A DNA stretch of 64,000 nt, taken from positions 309,270 to 373,269 of the forward strand of contig NW_026110519.1 in the NCBI RefSeq assembly GCF_024679095.1, given 5' to 3'. The stretch comes from Eriocheir sinensis (Eukaryota; Arthropoda; Malacostraca; Decapoda; Varunidae). Numbering within the stretch: the stretch's first letter is position 1; every line of letters starts with the position of its first letter. Shown piece by piece: positions 19,259 through 28,179 of this stretch. The translations under genes were made by a program, and so were the position numbers. The notes beneath the pieces are model-generated. The model did not search any database, was not told the origin of the DNA, and saw only the letters and a list, made by a program, of their open reading frames with translations.

Positions 19259-19886
19259 ATGTACCGTCTCCGCCAGTTCTTCTCCCCTGCACAGATGCTG
19301 TCCATATACAGGGGCCTTGTCCGCCCTCGTATGGAGTATGCATCTCATGTGTGGGGGGGCTCCACTCACACAGCTCTTCTGGACAGAGTGGAGGCTAAGG
19401 CTCTTCGTCTCATCAGCTCTCCTCTTCATACTGATAGTCTTCTACCTCTTAAATTCCGCCGCAATGTTGCCTCTCTTTCTATCTTCTATCGATATTTCCA
19501 CGCTGACTGCTCTTCTGAACTTGCTAACTGCATGAATCCCCCCCTCCCGCGGCCCCGCTGCACTCGACTTTCTACTCATGCTCATCCCTATACTGTCCAA
19601 ACCCCTTATGCAAGAGTTAACCAGCATCTTCACTCTTTCATCCCTCACGCTGGTAAACTCTGGAACAATCTTCCTTCATCTGTATTTCCTCCTGCCTATG
19701 ACTTGAACTTTTTCAAGAGGAGGGTATCAGGACACCTCTCCTCCCGAAACTGACCTATCTTTCGGCCACCTCTTTGGATTCTTTTTAGGAGCAGTGAGTA
19801 GCGGGCTTTTTTTTTATTAATGTTTGCTTTTTTTGTGCCCTTGAACTGTCTCCTTTGCTGTAAAAAAAAAAAAAAAAAAAAAAAAG
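19259..19886 (+). mobile_element. 5'-truncated LINE copy, same family as 12928-16283
   Basis: Encodes MLSIYRGLVRPRMEYASHVW and following residues, very similar to 13049-13507 on the minus strand, ending with CTTTGCTGT and a ~26-A tail at 19861-19885. The insertion interrupts a virus-like gene. Younger-looking than the full copy: the C-terminal frame is intact and the tail is pure A. Confidence 0.85.
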
Positions 19887-20274
19887 ACGGGTCAACAACG
19901 GTAATTTCGAACAGTTCTACAGAGCCGTTGCCAATATTAAATCCACAGCCACAACAGTCGGCATGACCGTAAGAACAGACACCGACTCTTTCTTCACTTG
20001 TTCTGACAAATCGGGATTCGATTGCTTCAACTTGTTCAACAGTCATGAAGTGTCTTTATAAATTCACAACGATGACGACGATTACATGGATTGGTCTGAC
20101 GATAGCTACGATTCCGACTACGCTTCTGACTCCTCGAGTGGCGACGACGACGACGATGACGACGAGGGAGAAAAAGAGTCAAATCATAATCTTCTCTCTT
20201 CCCTTTCACCAAAGAGAATGTATCTGACATTGAGTGAGGTGAGAGTAAAGACTTGGAGAAATGCGTTAGAATAG
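19887..20274 (+). pseudogene. Acidic Asp/Ser-rich protein with in-frame stop
   Basis: The frame leaving the poly-A reads through NNGNFEQFYRAVANIKS to TAA at 20057-20059. It continues in the same frame with HNDDDDYMDWSDDSYDSDYA, a run of 8 Asp, and ends NALE at 20274. The C-terminus is copied at 1625-1735. Without the TAA it would be one acidic-tailed protein; the LINE also removed its start. Function unknown. Confidence 0.55.
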
Positions 20275-20289
20275 AGAAATGTGGTCCCG

Positions 20290-20665
20290 GTGCGAAAACT
20301 TTACCTTTTACGAGACACATCAAGAAATTGTTTTTGTTCCCAAAACACTCGTTGCCGAAGGACAACAATGCACTTGTTGCCGAATGAGTGCACCGTGTAA
20401 TGAAATAAAAAAAAATTAAGAAAGCAAAATGGTTTTTATTCACACCCAATCTGTAAAACTACACGTCAAGAACTTTTACCTGACAATGCATTACATACAC
20501 TATTCACACCCAATTGTTTTTATTCCCAATGACAATGCATTGACTATACATACCACTACTCTTTACTGATGATGCATTAAGCTATGAACTTGTAAGTATA
20601 AGTAACTGGTTGGGAACAAATTGGACAGATCGGTACAGATGTGCAACTGTAGGTGTCCAATGCGC
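20290..20665 (+). repeat. Duplicate of the 4815-5190 gene-end block
   Basis: Here the Cys-cluster segment (CTCCRMSAPCNEIKK) ends properly in a stop inside the A-run. The following 230 bases are almost identical to 4930-5190. Confidence 0.6.
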
Positions 20666-20686
20666 ATTCCACACAACTGATGGCGT

Positions 20687-21109
20687 GTGTACACTGCAAG
20701 TCAAATTCTTGAAAACGTGACAGTTAATGAAACGTCTATAAATCAACGAATTGCACAGATGAACCAACAAATTACCGATCTGACCGTAGATAAAGAAAAT
20801 GCAACCCAAAAAATAACAGAATTGGAGGAAAGTATTAATAACAAAGACGTCGAGATCCAAACATATCAGGAAAGCATTATTAACAAAGACGTCGAGATTA
20901 AAACATTGAACGATGAAAATTTGATAAATTATCAAAAGTACGTTTCCTGTGAAGCCGAGTACAAAAAGAGCAACGAACTCTTAAAAACCACATTATTCAC
21001 TGAAGGTAACAAAGTAACTGAATTAGAAACACAAGTAACAAGCCTTAGCACCGAATTAAGTGAAAAGACAAATAAATTAAGTATATGTGAAAAAAACTAT
21101 AAAGAATAA
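20687..21109 (+). CDS. Coiled-coil family CC2, first copy
   Basis: 140 residues, almost entirely coiled coil with two NKDVEI-containing units. The copy at 29575-30030 has only one unit. A one-base difference near 21098 gives a stop here, whereas the other copy continues ENNDFKIAQMNTSLENLKKK. The in-frame start is unclear because the upstream sequence is the gene-end block of another gene. Confidence 0.6.
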   Translation: MYTASQILENVTVNETSINQRIAQMNQQITDLTVDKENATQKITELEESINNKDVEIQTYQESIINKDVEIKTLNDENLINYQKYVSCEAEYKKSNELLKTTLFTEGNKVTELETQVTSLSTELSEKTNKLSICEKNYKE

Positions 21110-21236
21110 TGATTTTAAGATTGCACAGATGATTGAACACATCGCTAGAGAATCTCAAAAAAAAAACGCTTGATAAAACTACAGAGATTGACGAATTAAA
21201 AAGTAATATAGACACACCAAAGAGTTACCTACTGGT
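21110..21236 (+). pseudogene. Out-of-frame remainder of CC2
   Basis: Matches 29960-30030 of the second copy but is shifted and then runs on (TTEIDELKSNID) beyond where the other copy is cut. It shows that the original CC2 protein was longer than either copy. Confidence 0.5.
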
Positions 21237-21535
21237 TTTAGTTTGTAGATTTTTCAATTTGCCATGTATACGTGTGTATGTAAGTTTATGTAAGCCATTA
21301 CATTTTGTACGTATGGTTCCAACATATATGCCTCGAATAGTGTAAGACATGTGCAGCCATCTTCAATACTCAATAGGATAAGATTTGTAGTTTAGCGATC
21401 TGCAAAGATCTTAATATTTGTCTTCTATGAGGACGTATATTTATGTAATATTTACATTAAAAAAACAAAACAAAATTTACATTGTTTTATTTTTAACAAA
21501 CGTACATTACATTATTTAACAAATACAGGGTATTC
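21237..21535 (+). repeat. Triplicated non-coding block (also 27775-28045 and inverted 36425-36605)
   Basis: About 280 bases starting GTTTGTAGATTTTTCAATTT and containing TCTGCAAAGATCTTAATATT, then A-rich and AACAAACGTACATTACATTA. The 27.8-kb copy directly follows an ORF ending EEKRRSL, so it is probably that gene's 3' flank, and a gene end was swapped here. Confidence 0.75.
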
Positions 21536-21544
21536 GTTGTTATT

Positions 21545-21697
21545 TCAACGAACTTTCGAGACAGGACCGACCGATTCTTTTTGTCTCCTTTGTTGATTTG
21601 ATTCACTGTTTTTTTGGGGGAACGCTAACATGTAATTTTCGTAGACTTCGCTAGACATTTCTGGCCCAGACATACTCCATATAAAATTATTGTTCAT
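21545..21697 (-). CDS. Small 50-aa protein overlapping the next ORF
   Basis: ATG 21697 (MNNNFIWSMSGPEMSSEVYE) to stop 21545. The ATG overlaps the end of the ORF at 21687-21977 in the ATGAACAATAA arrangement. The tail is Gln/Arg/Lys-rich. Function unknown. Confidence 0.45.
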   Translation of the reverse strand: MNNNFIWSMSGPEMSSEVYENYMLAFPQKNSESNQQRRQKESVGPVSKVR

Positions 21698-21977
21698 CAC
21701 AGTACTGAATCGAAGTTTCGTCGAGGCTCTGGAGTGTCGCGTCTTCCACTTGCGAAAGCATGTACAGCGCATCAATCATGGCAGACTTCAAATGCGTCCG
21801 ATTAGCAGAGACGTGTTGGAACAGTTCGTAAGTGTCGTTGTGTTTAGCGACGAAGCCGTTGTGACACACCGAACAGACGAGTAGCGCGTGCATGTCTTTG
21901 ATCATCACGTTGACCATGACGTTACGAGTGGTAGGATTGGTAGGGGAGTTAAACATGGAACCCGATGTTATGAACAT
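21687..21977 (-). CDS. Unknown 96-aa protein with CxxC and His
   Basis: ATG 21977 (MFITSGSMFNSPTNPTTRN). Contains VCSVCHNGFVAKHNDTYELF, with C-x2-C followed by His residues that could form a zinc site. The stop overlaps the ATG of the next ORF. Upstream is a minisatellite, so the 5' limit may be a breakpoint. Confidence 0.5.
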   Translation of the reverse strand: MFITSGSMFNSPTNPTTRNVMVNVMIKDMHALLVCSVCHNGFVAKHNDTYELFQHVSANRTHLKSAMIDALYMLSQVEDATLQSLDETSIQYCDEQ

Positions 21978-21984
21978 GCAATTC

Positions 21985-22165
21985 CATAGCACTGTGTGTA
22001 TTTGCACTGTGTATTTGCACTGTGTATTTTGACTGTGTATTTTAGCACTGTGTATTTTAGCACTGTTTGTGTGTGTGTATTTGGATTGTGTATTTGCAGT
22101 GTGTGTATTTGCATTGTGTATTTGCATTGTGTATTTTGACTGTGTATTTTAGCACTGTGTACATA
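21985..22165 (-). repeat. Minisatellite, GTGTATTT-type units
   Basis: About ten units of the same kind as 8448-8540 (CACTGTGTATTTTGACTG, CATTGTGTATTTGC). Confidence 0.8.
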
Positions 22166-22176
22166 AGTCTAACTCT

Positions 22177-22460
22177 GAGAGTGGGGTCCGGATCTAAAAT
22201 CACAAATCCGATGTATCGGTTAGAAACGCTCGAACCCGAAACTGTACTCCATCACTTCTTTGGAAAAGATACCAAGAAGAAGTTTGTCACGAATGCAATG
22301 TCCTATTCTAAAAATATTAATTTGATGCACAATGTATTTCTTAAGTTTAGAACTTACGCTAATAATTTAACAGACGATATAAAATTTAGAGAAGTGCCTC
22401 GCGTGCTAGGTATCATTACGACTATTGCATTCTCCGTTCTTCAAGTCGTGGTTCCAAGAG
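22177..22460 (+). pseudogene. Two gene fragments fused in frame
   Basis: First part (MYRLETLEPETVLHHFFGKD, to about 22305) has no copy elsewhere in the window. From 22308 it becomes residues NINLMHNVFLKFRTYANNLT of the 12314-12925 gene, then breaks off at about 22460 into repeat sequence. The frame is kept across the join by chance or selection. Confidence 0.5.
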
Positions 22461-22479
22461 TTCAACTTACATACCAAAG

Positions 22480-22800
22480 TCTAGACCGAGTACGTTGCAG
22501 ATGTTACAGTTGTGTTAGAGTTGAATAGAGAGTTTAGATGTAATGTAGTTAACTCAGAATCTTATCTGACACTGACAGACACCACGAATCTGTTCGCACA
22601 GATTGAACAGATTCTGAATAGTGTTGATTGTATTAGACTTCTTAACTCACCTTATCTTAACTCACCGCACGTTGGATACAATTATTCAGACAAAGTAAGA
22701 CTCGTAGGCAAGAGTTCACAATCCGGTTATTCAGACAAAGTAAGATTCGTAGGGAAGAGTTCACAATCAGTCTAACGCTGACGCAAAGTCACACATTAAC
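22480..22800 (+). repeat. hr-like repeat cluster
   Basis: Units with TTATTCAGACAAAGTAAGA, AAGAGTTCACAATCNG and CTGACGCAAAGTCACACATT. An 87-codon open stretch here is repeat-derived. Confidence 0.6.
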
Positions 22801-22814
22801 ACAACAGATGACAA

Positions 22815-22940
22815 AGTCTAGTTTGACCTTCTTTCAACATCATGATGACGTCGTACAACGCCATTGAAAAATTCAACAAGTAAAATGCAAAGCATGCCTG
22901 GCTAGCTCCGTTTTTACGTTCTTTGAATTTTAGAAAAGGT
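22815..22940 (-). pseudogene. Fragment of the 60881-61444 gene
   Basis: The minus strand encodes residues of that protein from about KENDTSPFLKFKERKNGASQ to MYDVIMMLKEG. Both ends are cut, by repeat at 22815 and by the basic-protein copy at 22961. Confidence 0.6.
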
Positions 22941-22960
22941 GAAGTATCGCCGAAAATAGG

Positions 22961-23302
22961 TCAAGGTTGCAATATGCTAGGCTTTTGTTGCGTCCTCTCT
23001 AGAGGTGAACGATTTTCGAGACTTTGTATATTCAACGTCTTGATTAAACTGGTTGGTAAGAACGGAGATCCCGCTTTCTGGCTCTTCCCACTTGCTAAAC
23101 GCTTGGCTGCTGGAGCGCTCTTTTTCATTCGAGGTTTGATTGTACTTTGTAAAGGGTCTTTTTTCGGGACATCTACTTTACTTTGTACCGTGTCTTTTTT
23201 CGGGGTATCCATCCTAACTCGATTAGGCTTCGGTGTCCACGCACGCACACCCGTAGAGTGTTCAATGTATTTATTGTTTACCTTTGCAATGTAAATCGTC
23301 AA
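22961..23302 (-). CDS. Basic Lys/Pro-rich protein, second copy
   Basis: Copy of 8816-9238 with only scattered changes. It is cut about 30 codons before the other copy's end, at the breakpoint near 22965. It also lacks an N-terminal ATG. About 80 bases of 5' flank match the first copy. Confidence 0.5.
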   Translation of the reverse strand: MTIYIAKVNNKYIEHSTGVRAWTPKPNRVRMDTPKKDTVQSKVDVPKKDPLQSTIKPRMKKSAPAAKRLASGKSQKAGSPFLPTSLIKTLNIQSLENRSPLERTQQKPSILQP

Positions 23303-23362
23303 CCATTAAAACAAATTAATTCTTAAGTAAAACAAAGTCAGTCCTATTTAATTCTTTTTATT

Positions 23363-23700
23363 TTATTTGTTTAAAACACTAGAACACAGTGTACCTAACA
23401 GATCGTTCATATTCTTCAATTGTCGACCCAGATGAGAAGAATGGGCGATGATGGTCGGCGGGTACCAATCCTCGTGTAAGACGACATTCCTCACGATATC
23501 GTGAAGCTCCAGAGACGAGATGGCGTTCGACCCAGGTACGTTGTTGTCGCGCGTGCCCTCTGCAAACCTCGTCTTCTGACCGCTACCGCCTGTTTCCGAA
23601 GCGCTGGCGTTGTTGTTACCCTCCTTGTAATCGATCCATACCGAACGCACTTTCTCGTTAGCTATGCCGTACAAATCTTTCTTGGAAGCGGAAGTATACA
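23363..23700 (-). CDS. Unknown protein, C-terminal ~110 aa
   Basis: Minus frame from about SASKKDLYGIANEKVRSVWI to stop at 23363, rich in Asn/Gly/Ser in the middle, then helical. The frame stays open further 5' but overlaps the convincing plus-strand gene, so the real start is uncertain. Function unknown. Confidence 0.45.
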
Positions 23701-24032
23701 CAAAATTCAGAAATCTGCAATTTGACATTACTGGAGAACCTACTGCTGACGATATTAGGAATAGAGTAATAAAAATAAAAAAAACAACGGAAAAAGCGTG
23801 TATATCAACGGCGGGATTGACATTTCGAACAACCTGCCTAATAACTCTGAAGATAAGACACAATTGCCTTTTCTCGATGTTCGATTCAGATGCGTTTCAT
23901 CAATCTTCTGTCACCCTGACTCCACCTTATTCGCCTGTCGTCGACGCGGCAGCGGCGTCCACGTCCACGGTCACAAATTACGATTATGTTGCTGAACCGT
24001 CCTTGTCCTTCGCCAGGCTTTCCCAGTGTTAA
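23664..24032 (+). CDS. Unknown protein with polyA signal overlapping stop
   Basis: The frame gives TKFRNLQFDITGEPTADDIR and, at the end, TLTPPYSPVVDAAAASTSTV. The TAA at 24030-24032 is part of TTAATAAAG, so stop codon and polyadenylation signal overlap, as in compact DNA-virus genes. A second open frame in the middle suggests one compensating shift or a short intron. Confidence 0.45.
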   Translation: MPYKSFLEAEVYTKFRNLQFDITGEPTADDIRNRVIKIKKTTEKACISTAGLTFRTTCLITLKIRHNCLFSMFDSDAFHQSSVTLTPPYSPVVDAAAASTSTVTNYDYVAEPSLSFARLSQC

Positions 24033-24211
24033 TAAAGTCTTTGGCGGTTTGTCGTAATACGACTTTATCTACATTCTTGAAGATAATTTCATTTAACAGT
24101 GTGTTCGTGTACCTTATTATTGTATGTTAATCTAGGCGAGTGTCAATACTGTCAATTTATCTTTTGTTAAGCTGAAATAAAATAAGTCATTGTCGTTAAG
24201 TTTCACTGACC
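24033..24211 (+). promoter_or_regulatory. Duplicated intergenic/5' region (copy at 36606-36770)
   Basis: About 165 bases (CTTTGGCGGTTTGTCGTAAT to AATAAGTCATTGTCGTT) repeated almost exactly at 36606-36770. Here it ends one base before ATG 24212; there it leads into CC1 coding sequence. It may carry a promoter that was moved with its flank; I see no clear TATA box. Confidence 0.4.
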
Positions 24212-24355
24212 ATGAAAAAGAAGAACGGCAACCAAGAAAAGAAAAAGGGTTACCTGATCAACGATGCCATCCAGAAGAAGAAAAAATGCGCCGCAAAGAG
24301 AGAGAGACATAGAGAACATGAATGGCGAGTGCGCCAAAGCGGACGCGCCCGGTAG
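24212..24355 (+). CDS. Very basic 47-aa protein
   Basis: ATG 24212, MKKKNGNQEKKKGYLINDAI, then Lys/Arg clusters. An overlapping frame from 24264 is also basic (NAPQRERDIENMNGECAKAD). Nucleic-acid binding is a guess. Confidence 0.4.
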   Translation: MKKKNGNQEKKKGYLINDAIQKKKKCAAKRERHREHEWRVRQSGRAR

Positions 24356-24366
24356 AAAACGACAAC

Positions 24367-24487
24367 GAGTCAGTAACGCTGCTAAGAAGGGCAGCGTTAC
24401 TGACTCATGGATTCGATGTGTGCACATCCAATCTACAAACAGTACTTGGCACTCATGAGTTCTTCGAATTTCTTCATGAGTGCCAAG
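24367..24487. repeat. Two adjacent perfect hairpins
   Basis: 24367-24382 pairs with 24391-24406 (16-bp arms, 8-nt loop). 24445-24458 pairs with 24474-24487 (14-bp arms, 15-nt loop). The second overlaps the start codon of the spliced gene; its right arm is the coding sequence that also occurs at 32100-32128 without the left arm. The left arms look like short fold-back copies made at a junction. Confidence 0.8.
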
Positions 24488-25048
24488 CACCTACAAGAAG
24501 TTAGTGACATTTATGCTGTGGAAATAACGACAACCCTCTCCGATTCCAGCTCGGATAGTGACGTGGAAACGTTTCTAGAGTCTGATGATTCCGTCAAAAA
24601 TCTAAAACGAGCCGAGTTGTCAAGACCGTGCCAGGTAATAAACACCGTCCTTTCGAATTATCGATACTTACATGACATGTACTGGTTTTTATAATCTTAC
24701 TTTCTTTTTTTTTTTTTCCAGAATTACCCCACCCACCCGTCGTCTTCTGATACGGCGGCGACGTACCGTAATTTCCCGCAAGCAGCAAATTCAACCTCCT
24801 GGTGCAATACCAAGATTAAGAGAATTACAGATAACAAAAAAATAATGCTTATTAAAAGAATTGCAGACACGCCAGGATATCTCATCACTAGAAACTTTAA
24901 AAATCTGAATGATTTTTTGGATCATTTAAAAAATAATACCAGATTCGTTCAGCGTTGTTATTTGCCAAAATGCAATATATGCACCTCAAAGCTGTCAACT
25001 AACAAATTGTCATCATTCAGTGCAGTGCAGACATGCACCTTTGGGTAA
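24455..25048 (+). CDS. Spliced gene, two exons, ~168 aa
   Basis: Exon 1 24455-24634 (MSSSNFFMSAKHLQEVSDIY; Ser/Asp-rich acidic stretch; ends RPCQ). Intron 24635-24721 (87 bases): GTAATA donor, 13-T tract, CCAG acceptor, phase 0. Exon 2 24722-25048 begins NYPTHPSSSDTAATYRNFPQ and includes CYLPKCNICTS, a possible C-x4-C-x2-C metal site. Exon 1 is partly copied at 32048-32130 and exon 2 at 54280-54590 (both minus). Function unknown. Confidence 0.6.
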
Positions 25049-25440
25049 ATGCAGCATTCACAGAGACTGAGTGTATAGTCTTCAGAATCCGTCTATCGCT
25101 GACGCAAAGTCTCACATTAGCAACATTTGGTCCAAGTGAACCGTTCACAGAGACAGAGTTAACTTACACACACGGAATCCGTCTACCGCGGACACAAAGT
25201 ATCGCATTCACACAACTAACAACATCTGCAATGCATCTGCAGCATTCACAGAGACTGAGTGTATAGTCTTCAGAATCCGTCTATCGCTAACGCAAAGTCT
25301 CACATTAGCATCATTTGGTCCAAGTGAACCGTTCACAGAGACAGAGTTAACTTACACACACTGAATCCGTCTACTGCTGACACAAAGTATCGCATTCACA
25401 CAACTAACCATGCAAAGTCACATATTAACACAAAGTACTC
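25049..25440 (+). repeat. hr-like repeat, two ~185-base direct copies
   Basis: 25057-25235 and 25243-25410 are near-identical. Each contains GAATCCGTCTATCGCT plus AAAGTCTCACATTAGCA, and GTCTACNGCNGACACAAAG plus TATCGCATTCACACAACTA. The inverted counterpart is at 53895-54285, next to the inverted copy of exon 2. Gene end and repeat array were thus duplicated together. Confidence 0.8.
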
Positions 25441-25760
25441 AATACAAGTTGCATTGCATACATGTTACACCAACATATCTGAATAGAGTCTAATTTGTTG
25501 TAATCAGAAGACCTGCACATCTTGACTCTCTATTCAAGTGAACAATCAAAAATTGATTTTATGATAGTATCCCAACTCACCATTGCATTTATAAAAGTAA
25601 CCCCAAACATTGACTTTATGATAGCACCCCCTGAAAACTCACAGTTGACTTTACAATAGTAACCCCTTCAAACATTGAGTTCAGAATCGGTAGCGTTATT
25701 CGTCAAAGTCTCACATGCAACGGGTGAAGTCCATAATCGGTTGACGACTTTGACAAAAAC
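25441..25760 (+). repeat. hr-like repeat and ACTTTACAATAGTAACCCC units
   Basis: Several units of GATTTTATGATAGTATCCC and GACTTTACAATAGTAACCCC, then TTCAGAATCGGTAGCGTTAT with GTCAAAGTCTCACATGC. The inverted form of the ATAGTA/CCCC unit is at 55870-56030. Confidence 0.6.
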
Positions 25761-25899
25761 GTACATTGGCGGTGGGTAAAGTTCATGTGATCGGAATATA
25801 GGATATTGTTTTTTGGAGAGGTAGTTCAGAAGACGAGATTTCGAATTTTAGCCTGTCCCTACCGACAGACATTCCGTTGTTGTTGTTAAAATCGAACGT

Positions 25900-26015
25900 C
25901 GCGGAAAGATTAAACATGTCTTCTTCGTTAGTTTTAACATTGCTGATTTCAGCCAAAGCGCGACCGTGAATTGAATGCCGATGCTGAGTCGTTGATGTCC
26001 AAAAAAAATGTTAAG
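25900..26015 (+). pseudogene. Gene X C-terminal fragment
   Basis: 25960-26000 encodes LNADAESLMS in one frame, shared with 63381-63450 (plus) and 53425-53505 (minus), where the upstream residues VVASDLESVVTAF are preserved. In all three the segment lies just upstream of a junction; at 26.0 and 63.4 kb gene Y follows and overlaps. Confidence 0.5.
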
Positions 26016-26052
26016 CTACTTAACGAAAATTCTATTGAACAGAGTGAACACC

Positions 26053-26703
26053 ATGGAACTGTTCAAAGATTATTGTTCCTCTATTTTGACTAAGTATAAA
26101 AATGACGTGAATTGGAAAATAGTGCAAACCAACAAGAAGTATTTCAACAACACAGAACTCGAATTACTTAAACCGATGTTAAAAGACATCGGTGAATATC
26201 CCAGTGACTTCGACACTCCGTTCTATGTCGCGTTGCAGTCTCTCATCGATATCGGAGATTTGTTTATCCAAACGTGTGTGTTAGAAATGCAAAGTAAATT
26301 GTATGAACAGGCACGGACATTCAGTTTAGATTCCAGAACGTACATTGTTGATCAGATGACTAACAATTTTAACGCTTTGGAAAATCGACTCGAGGAAATA
26401 AAAAAGAAGCAAGACGAGTTGAAAACAACACAGTCTACAGAGCATCCACAGTCTTCAGAGAGTACTATCGATTTGACAGATTTGCGAAATCGACTCGATG
26501 AAATAAACAAAAAGCAAGACGAGTTGAAAACAACACAGTCTACAGAGCATCCACTGACGCAAATTTTTCTTCTTCCATTCCAGGTGACGTTGGCCGTGCA
26601 CTCACCCTTAATATTAATGGATTTAGTAATTTTAAGTAATTTTAATTCGGCTTGGTTCTACGATTCGTTGAAACTCTGGAAGTATAGTATAAGATTTGTA
26701 TGA
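26053..26703 (+). CDS. Gene Y: helical protein with internal 66-base repeat
   Basis: ATG 26053 (MELFKDYCSSILTKYKNDVN). Helical throughout; residues ~120-165 carry two copies of a heptad-like unit (RLDEINKKQDELKTTQSTEH) from a direct DNA repeat at 26384-26449 and 26487-26552. After about 26560 comes a T/C-rich tract ending TTCCATTCCAG, like a splice acceptor, then unrelated residues, so the C-terminus is probably foreign. Partial copies at 6195-6461 and 63502-63892. Confidence 0.6.
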   Translation: MELFKDYCSSILTKYKNDVNWKIVQTNKKYFNNTELELLKPMLKDIGEYPSDFDTPFYVALQSLIDIGDLFIQTCVLEMQSKLYEQARTFSLDSRTYIVDQMTNNFNALENRLEEIKKKQDELKTTQSTEHPQSSESTIDLTDLRNRLDEINKKQDELKTTQSTEHPLTQIFLLPFQVTLAVHSPLILMDLVILSNFNSAWFYDSLKLWKYSIRFV

Positions 26704-26709
26704 ATGTAG

Positions 26710-27050
26710 TTTTTTGACCTGACCACACATTGATGTACCCCGCGAATCTCACACATATGTTACTTTTAGGAATCTTCAGGAAACATTTATTAAGGAATCT
26801 TGGAATCTTCACTGTAAGGAATCTTCAGGAAGAATCTGTTGGCGTTGGTCGTTTTTGGCCAAGATATCAACCGATTATGAACTATACCCGTTACATGTGA
26901 GACTTTGTCGAATAACGCTACCGATTCTGAACTCAAAATCAGACGACCTGTACGACAAGGTCCAACAGATTCTGAAGTGTCAAAGAACTCTACGTGTCGA
27001 GATCTCCGTCCAATTCTGGACCCCTGAGGCGAGGTGCTCATCGAGCAAAG
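26710..27050. repeat. hr-like repeat and short direct repeats
   Basis: GGAATCTTCAGGAA occurs three times around 26770-26835. Then the inverted hr-like block (CCGATTATGAACT, ACATGTGAGACTTTGTCG, AACGCTACCGATTCTGAAC) at 26868-26935. 27300-27365 repeats the GGAATCTTC motifs inverted. Confidence 0.55.
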
Positions 27051-27054
27051 ATCG

Positions 27055-27150
27055 CTACGGCACTTCCGCTACACGTCGATTCAGCGTTGCCAGTGTTGCA
27101 GCGAAGAGTACGATAACGATTAAAGTAAAAAACAGGATTAAACCAAACAT
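27055..27150 (-). CDS. MFGLILFF small membrane protein, most complete copy (31 aa)
   Basis: ATG 27150: MFGLILFFTLIVIVLFAATL then LATLNRR and stop at 27055. A single hydrophobic helix with a short basic tail. The other three copies (9434, 10271, 28530) share the first 12-13 codons and then break off. The upstream flank to 27290 is shared with 10272-10390 and 28531-28640. Confidence 0.55.
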   Translation of the reverse strand: MFGLILFFTLIVIVLFAATLATLNRRVAEVP

Positions 27151-27191
27151 AATTTAGTTCTATAGTGTTCTTTATCCTAAGAATTATATTA

Positions 27192-27290
27192 TCATTTTAA
27201 TTTATAACCGATGGTATCCTTGTGTGACTGATTAAAACAAAAAGGACAATTGAGATTTTTTTTATTGGAGGTTTTTTTCAATGTCCGACG
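27192..27290 (-). pseudogene. C-terminal fragment of the 197-aa family
   Basis: Encodes NLNCPFCFNQSHKDTIGYKL and Lys-stop. It lies upstream of the small membrane gene exactly as at 10313 and 28560, so the pair (197-aa gene end plus MFGL gene) is an original neighbourhood. Confidence 0.6.
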
Positions 27291-27324
27291 ACCAACGCCA
27301 ACAGATTCTTCCTGAAGATTCCTT

Positions 27325-27781
27325 ACAGTGAAGATTCCAAGATTCCTTAATAAATGTTTCCTGAAGAATATACCTGTTCCAGTCCACAACAAGAATTTCT
27401 ACTTCTATTCTCTCTCGAACGTCCAAAACACGGAAGTGAACTTGACAGTGACCCACAAGAACCAGAGTTCGTCAGTTACCGTAAGAAGTCTATGCCGACG
27501 TACAAGATATCATCGACAATCGTTTCAAATCGATAACAGAAGATCTAGGAGTGATCGAACGCATCATAGCCAATACTCTATTCAACGACTTAGTAGAAAT
27601 ATCGAGGAAGGTCGGATTTGTAATCATAAACGATCTCCGAGAACCGTTAAAACTGTTAATCTCCAACAAGCGCAAAGCAGTGCAACAGCTAATCGACATC
27701 AGCGATAAAACAACAGAAGAAAATTCCGTCGTACCCAGTGTCAAGAAGATGCTGCTGGAAGAAAAGAGGAGGAGTTTGTAG
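27325..27781 (+). CDS. Unknown protein ending EEKRRSL
   Basis: The last ~76 codons (from 27551) are convincing and helical: IERIIANTLFNDLVEISRKV to KKMLLEEKRRSL. Upstream, the frame around EVYADVQDIIDNRFKSITED continues to a stop near 27478. Two other frames are open over 27330-27540, so the 5' part is unresolved (frameshift or short intron). The triplicated 3' block follows immediately. Confidence 0.5.
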
Positions 27782-28045
27782 ATTTTTCAATTTGCCATGT
27801 ATACGTGTGTATGTAAGTTTATGTAAGCCATTACATTTTGTACGTATGGTTCCAACATATATGCCTCGAATAGTGTAAGACATGTGCAGCCATCTTCAAT
27901 ACTCAATAGGATAAGATTTGTAGTTTAGCGATCTGCAAAGATCTTAATATTTGTCTTCTATGAGGACGTATATTTATGTAATATTTACATTAAAAAAAAA
28001 AAAAAATTTACATTGTTTTATTTTTAACAAACGTACATTACATTA
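27775..28045 (+). repeat. Triplicated non-coding block, second copy
   Basis: Near-identical to 21237-21530; probably the natural 3' flank of the gene ending at 27781. Confidence 0.75.
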
Positions 28046-28179
28046 TTTAACAAATGTACATTACATAGGTAGGGTGGGTCCTACACCCCGATGCGAGTAG
28101 CTTGAGTAGACTCCTTCTGTCGTCCCACTGCGACCTTGAGTAAACTCCTTCTGTCGTCCCACATCAGTCTCCTTCAAAG

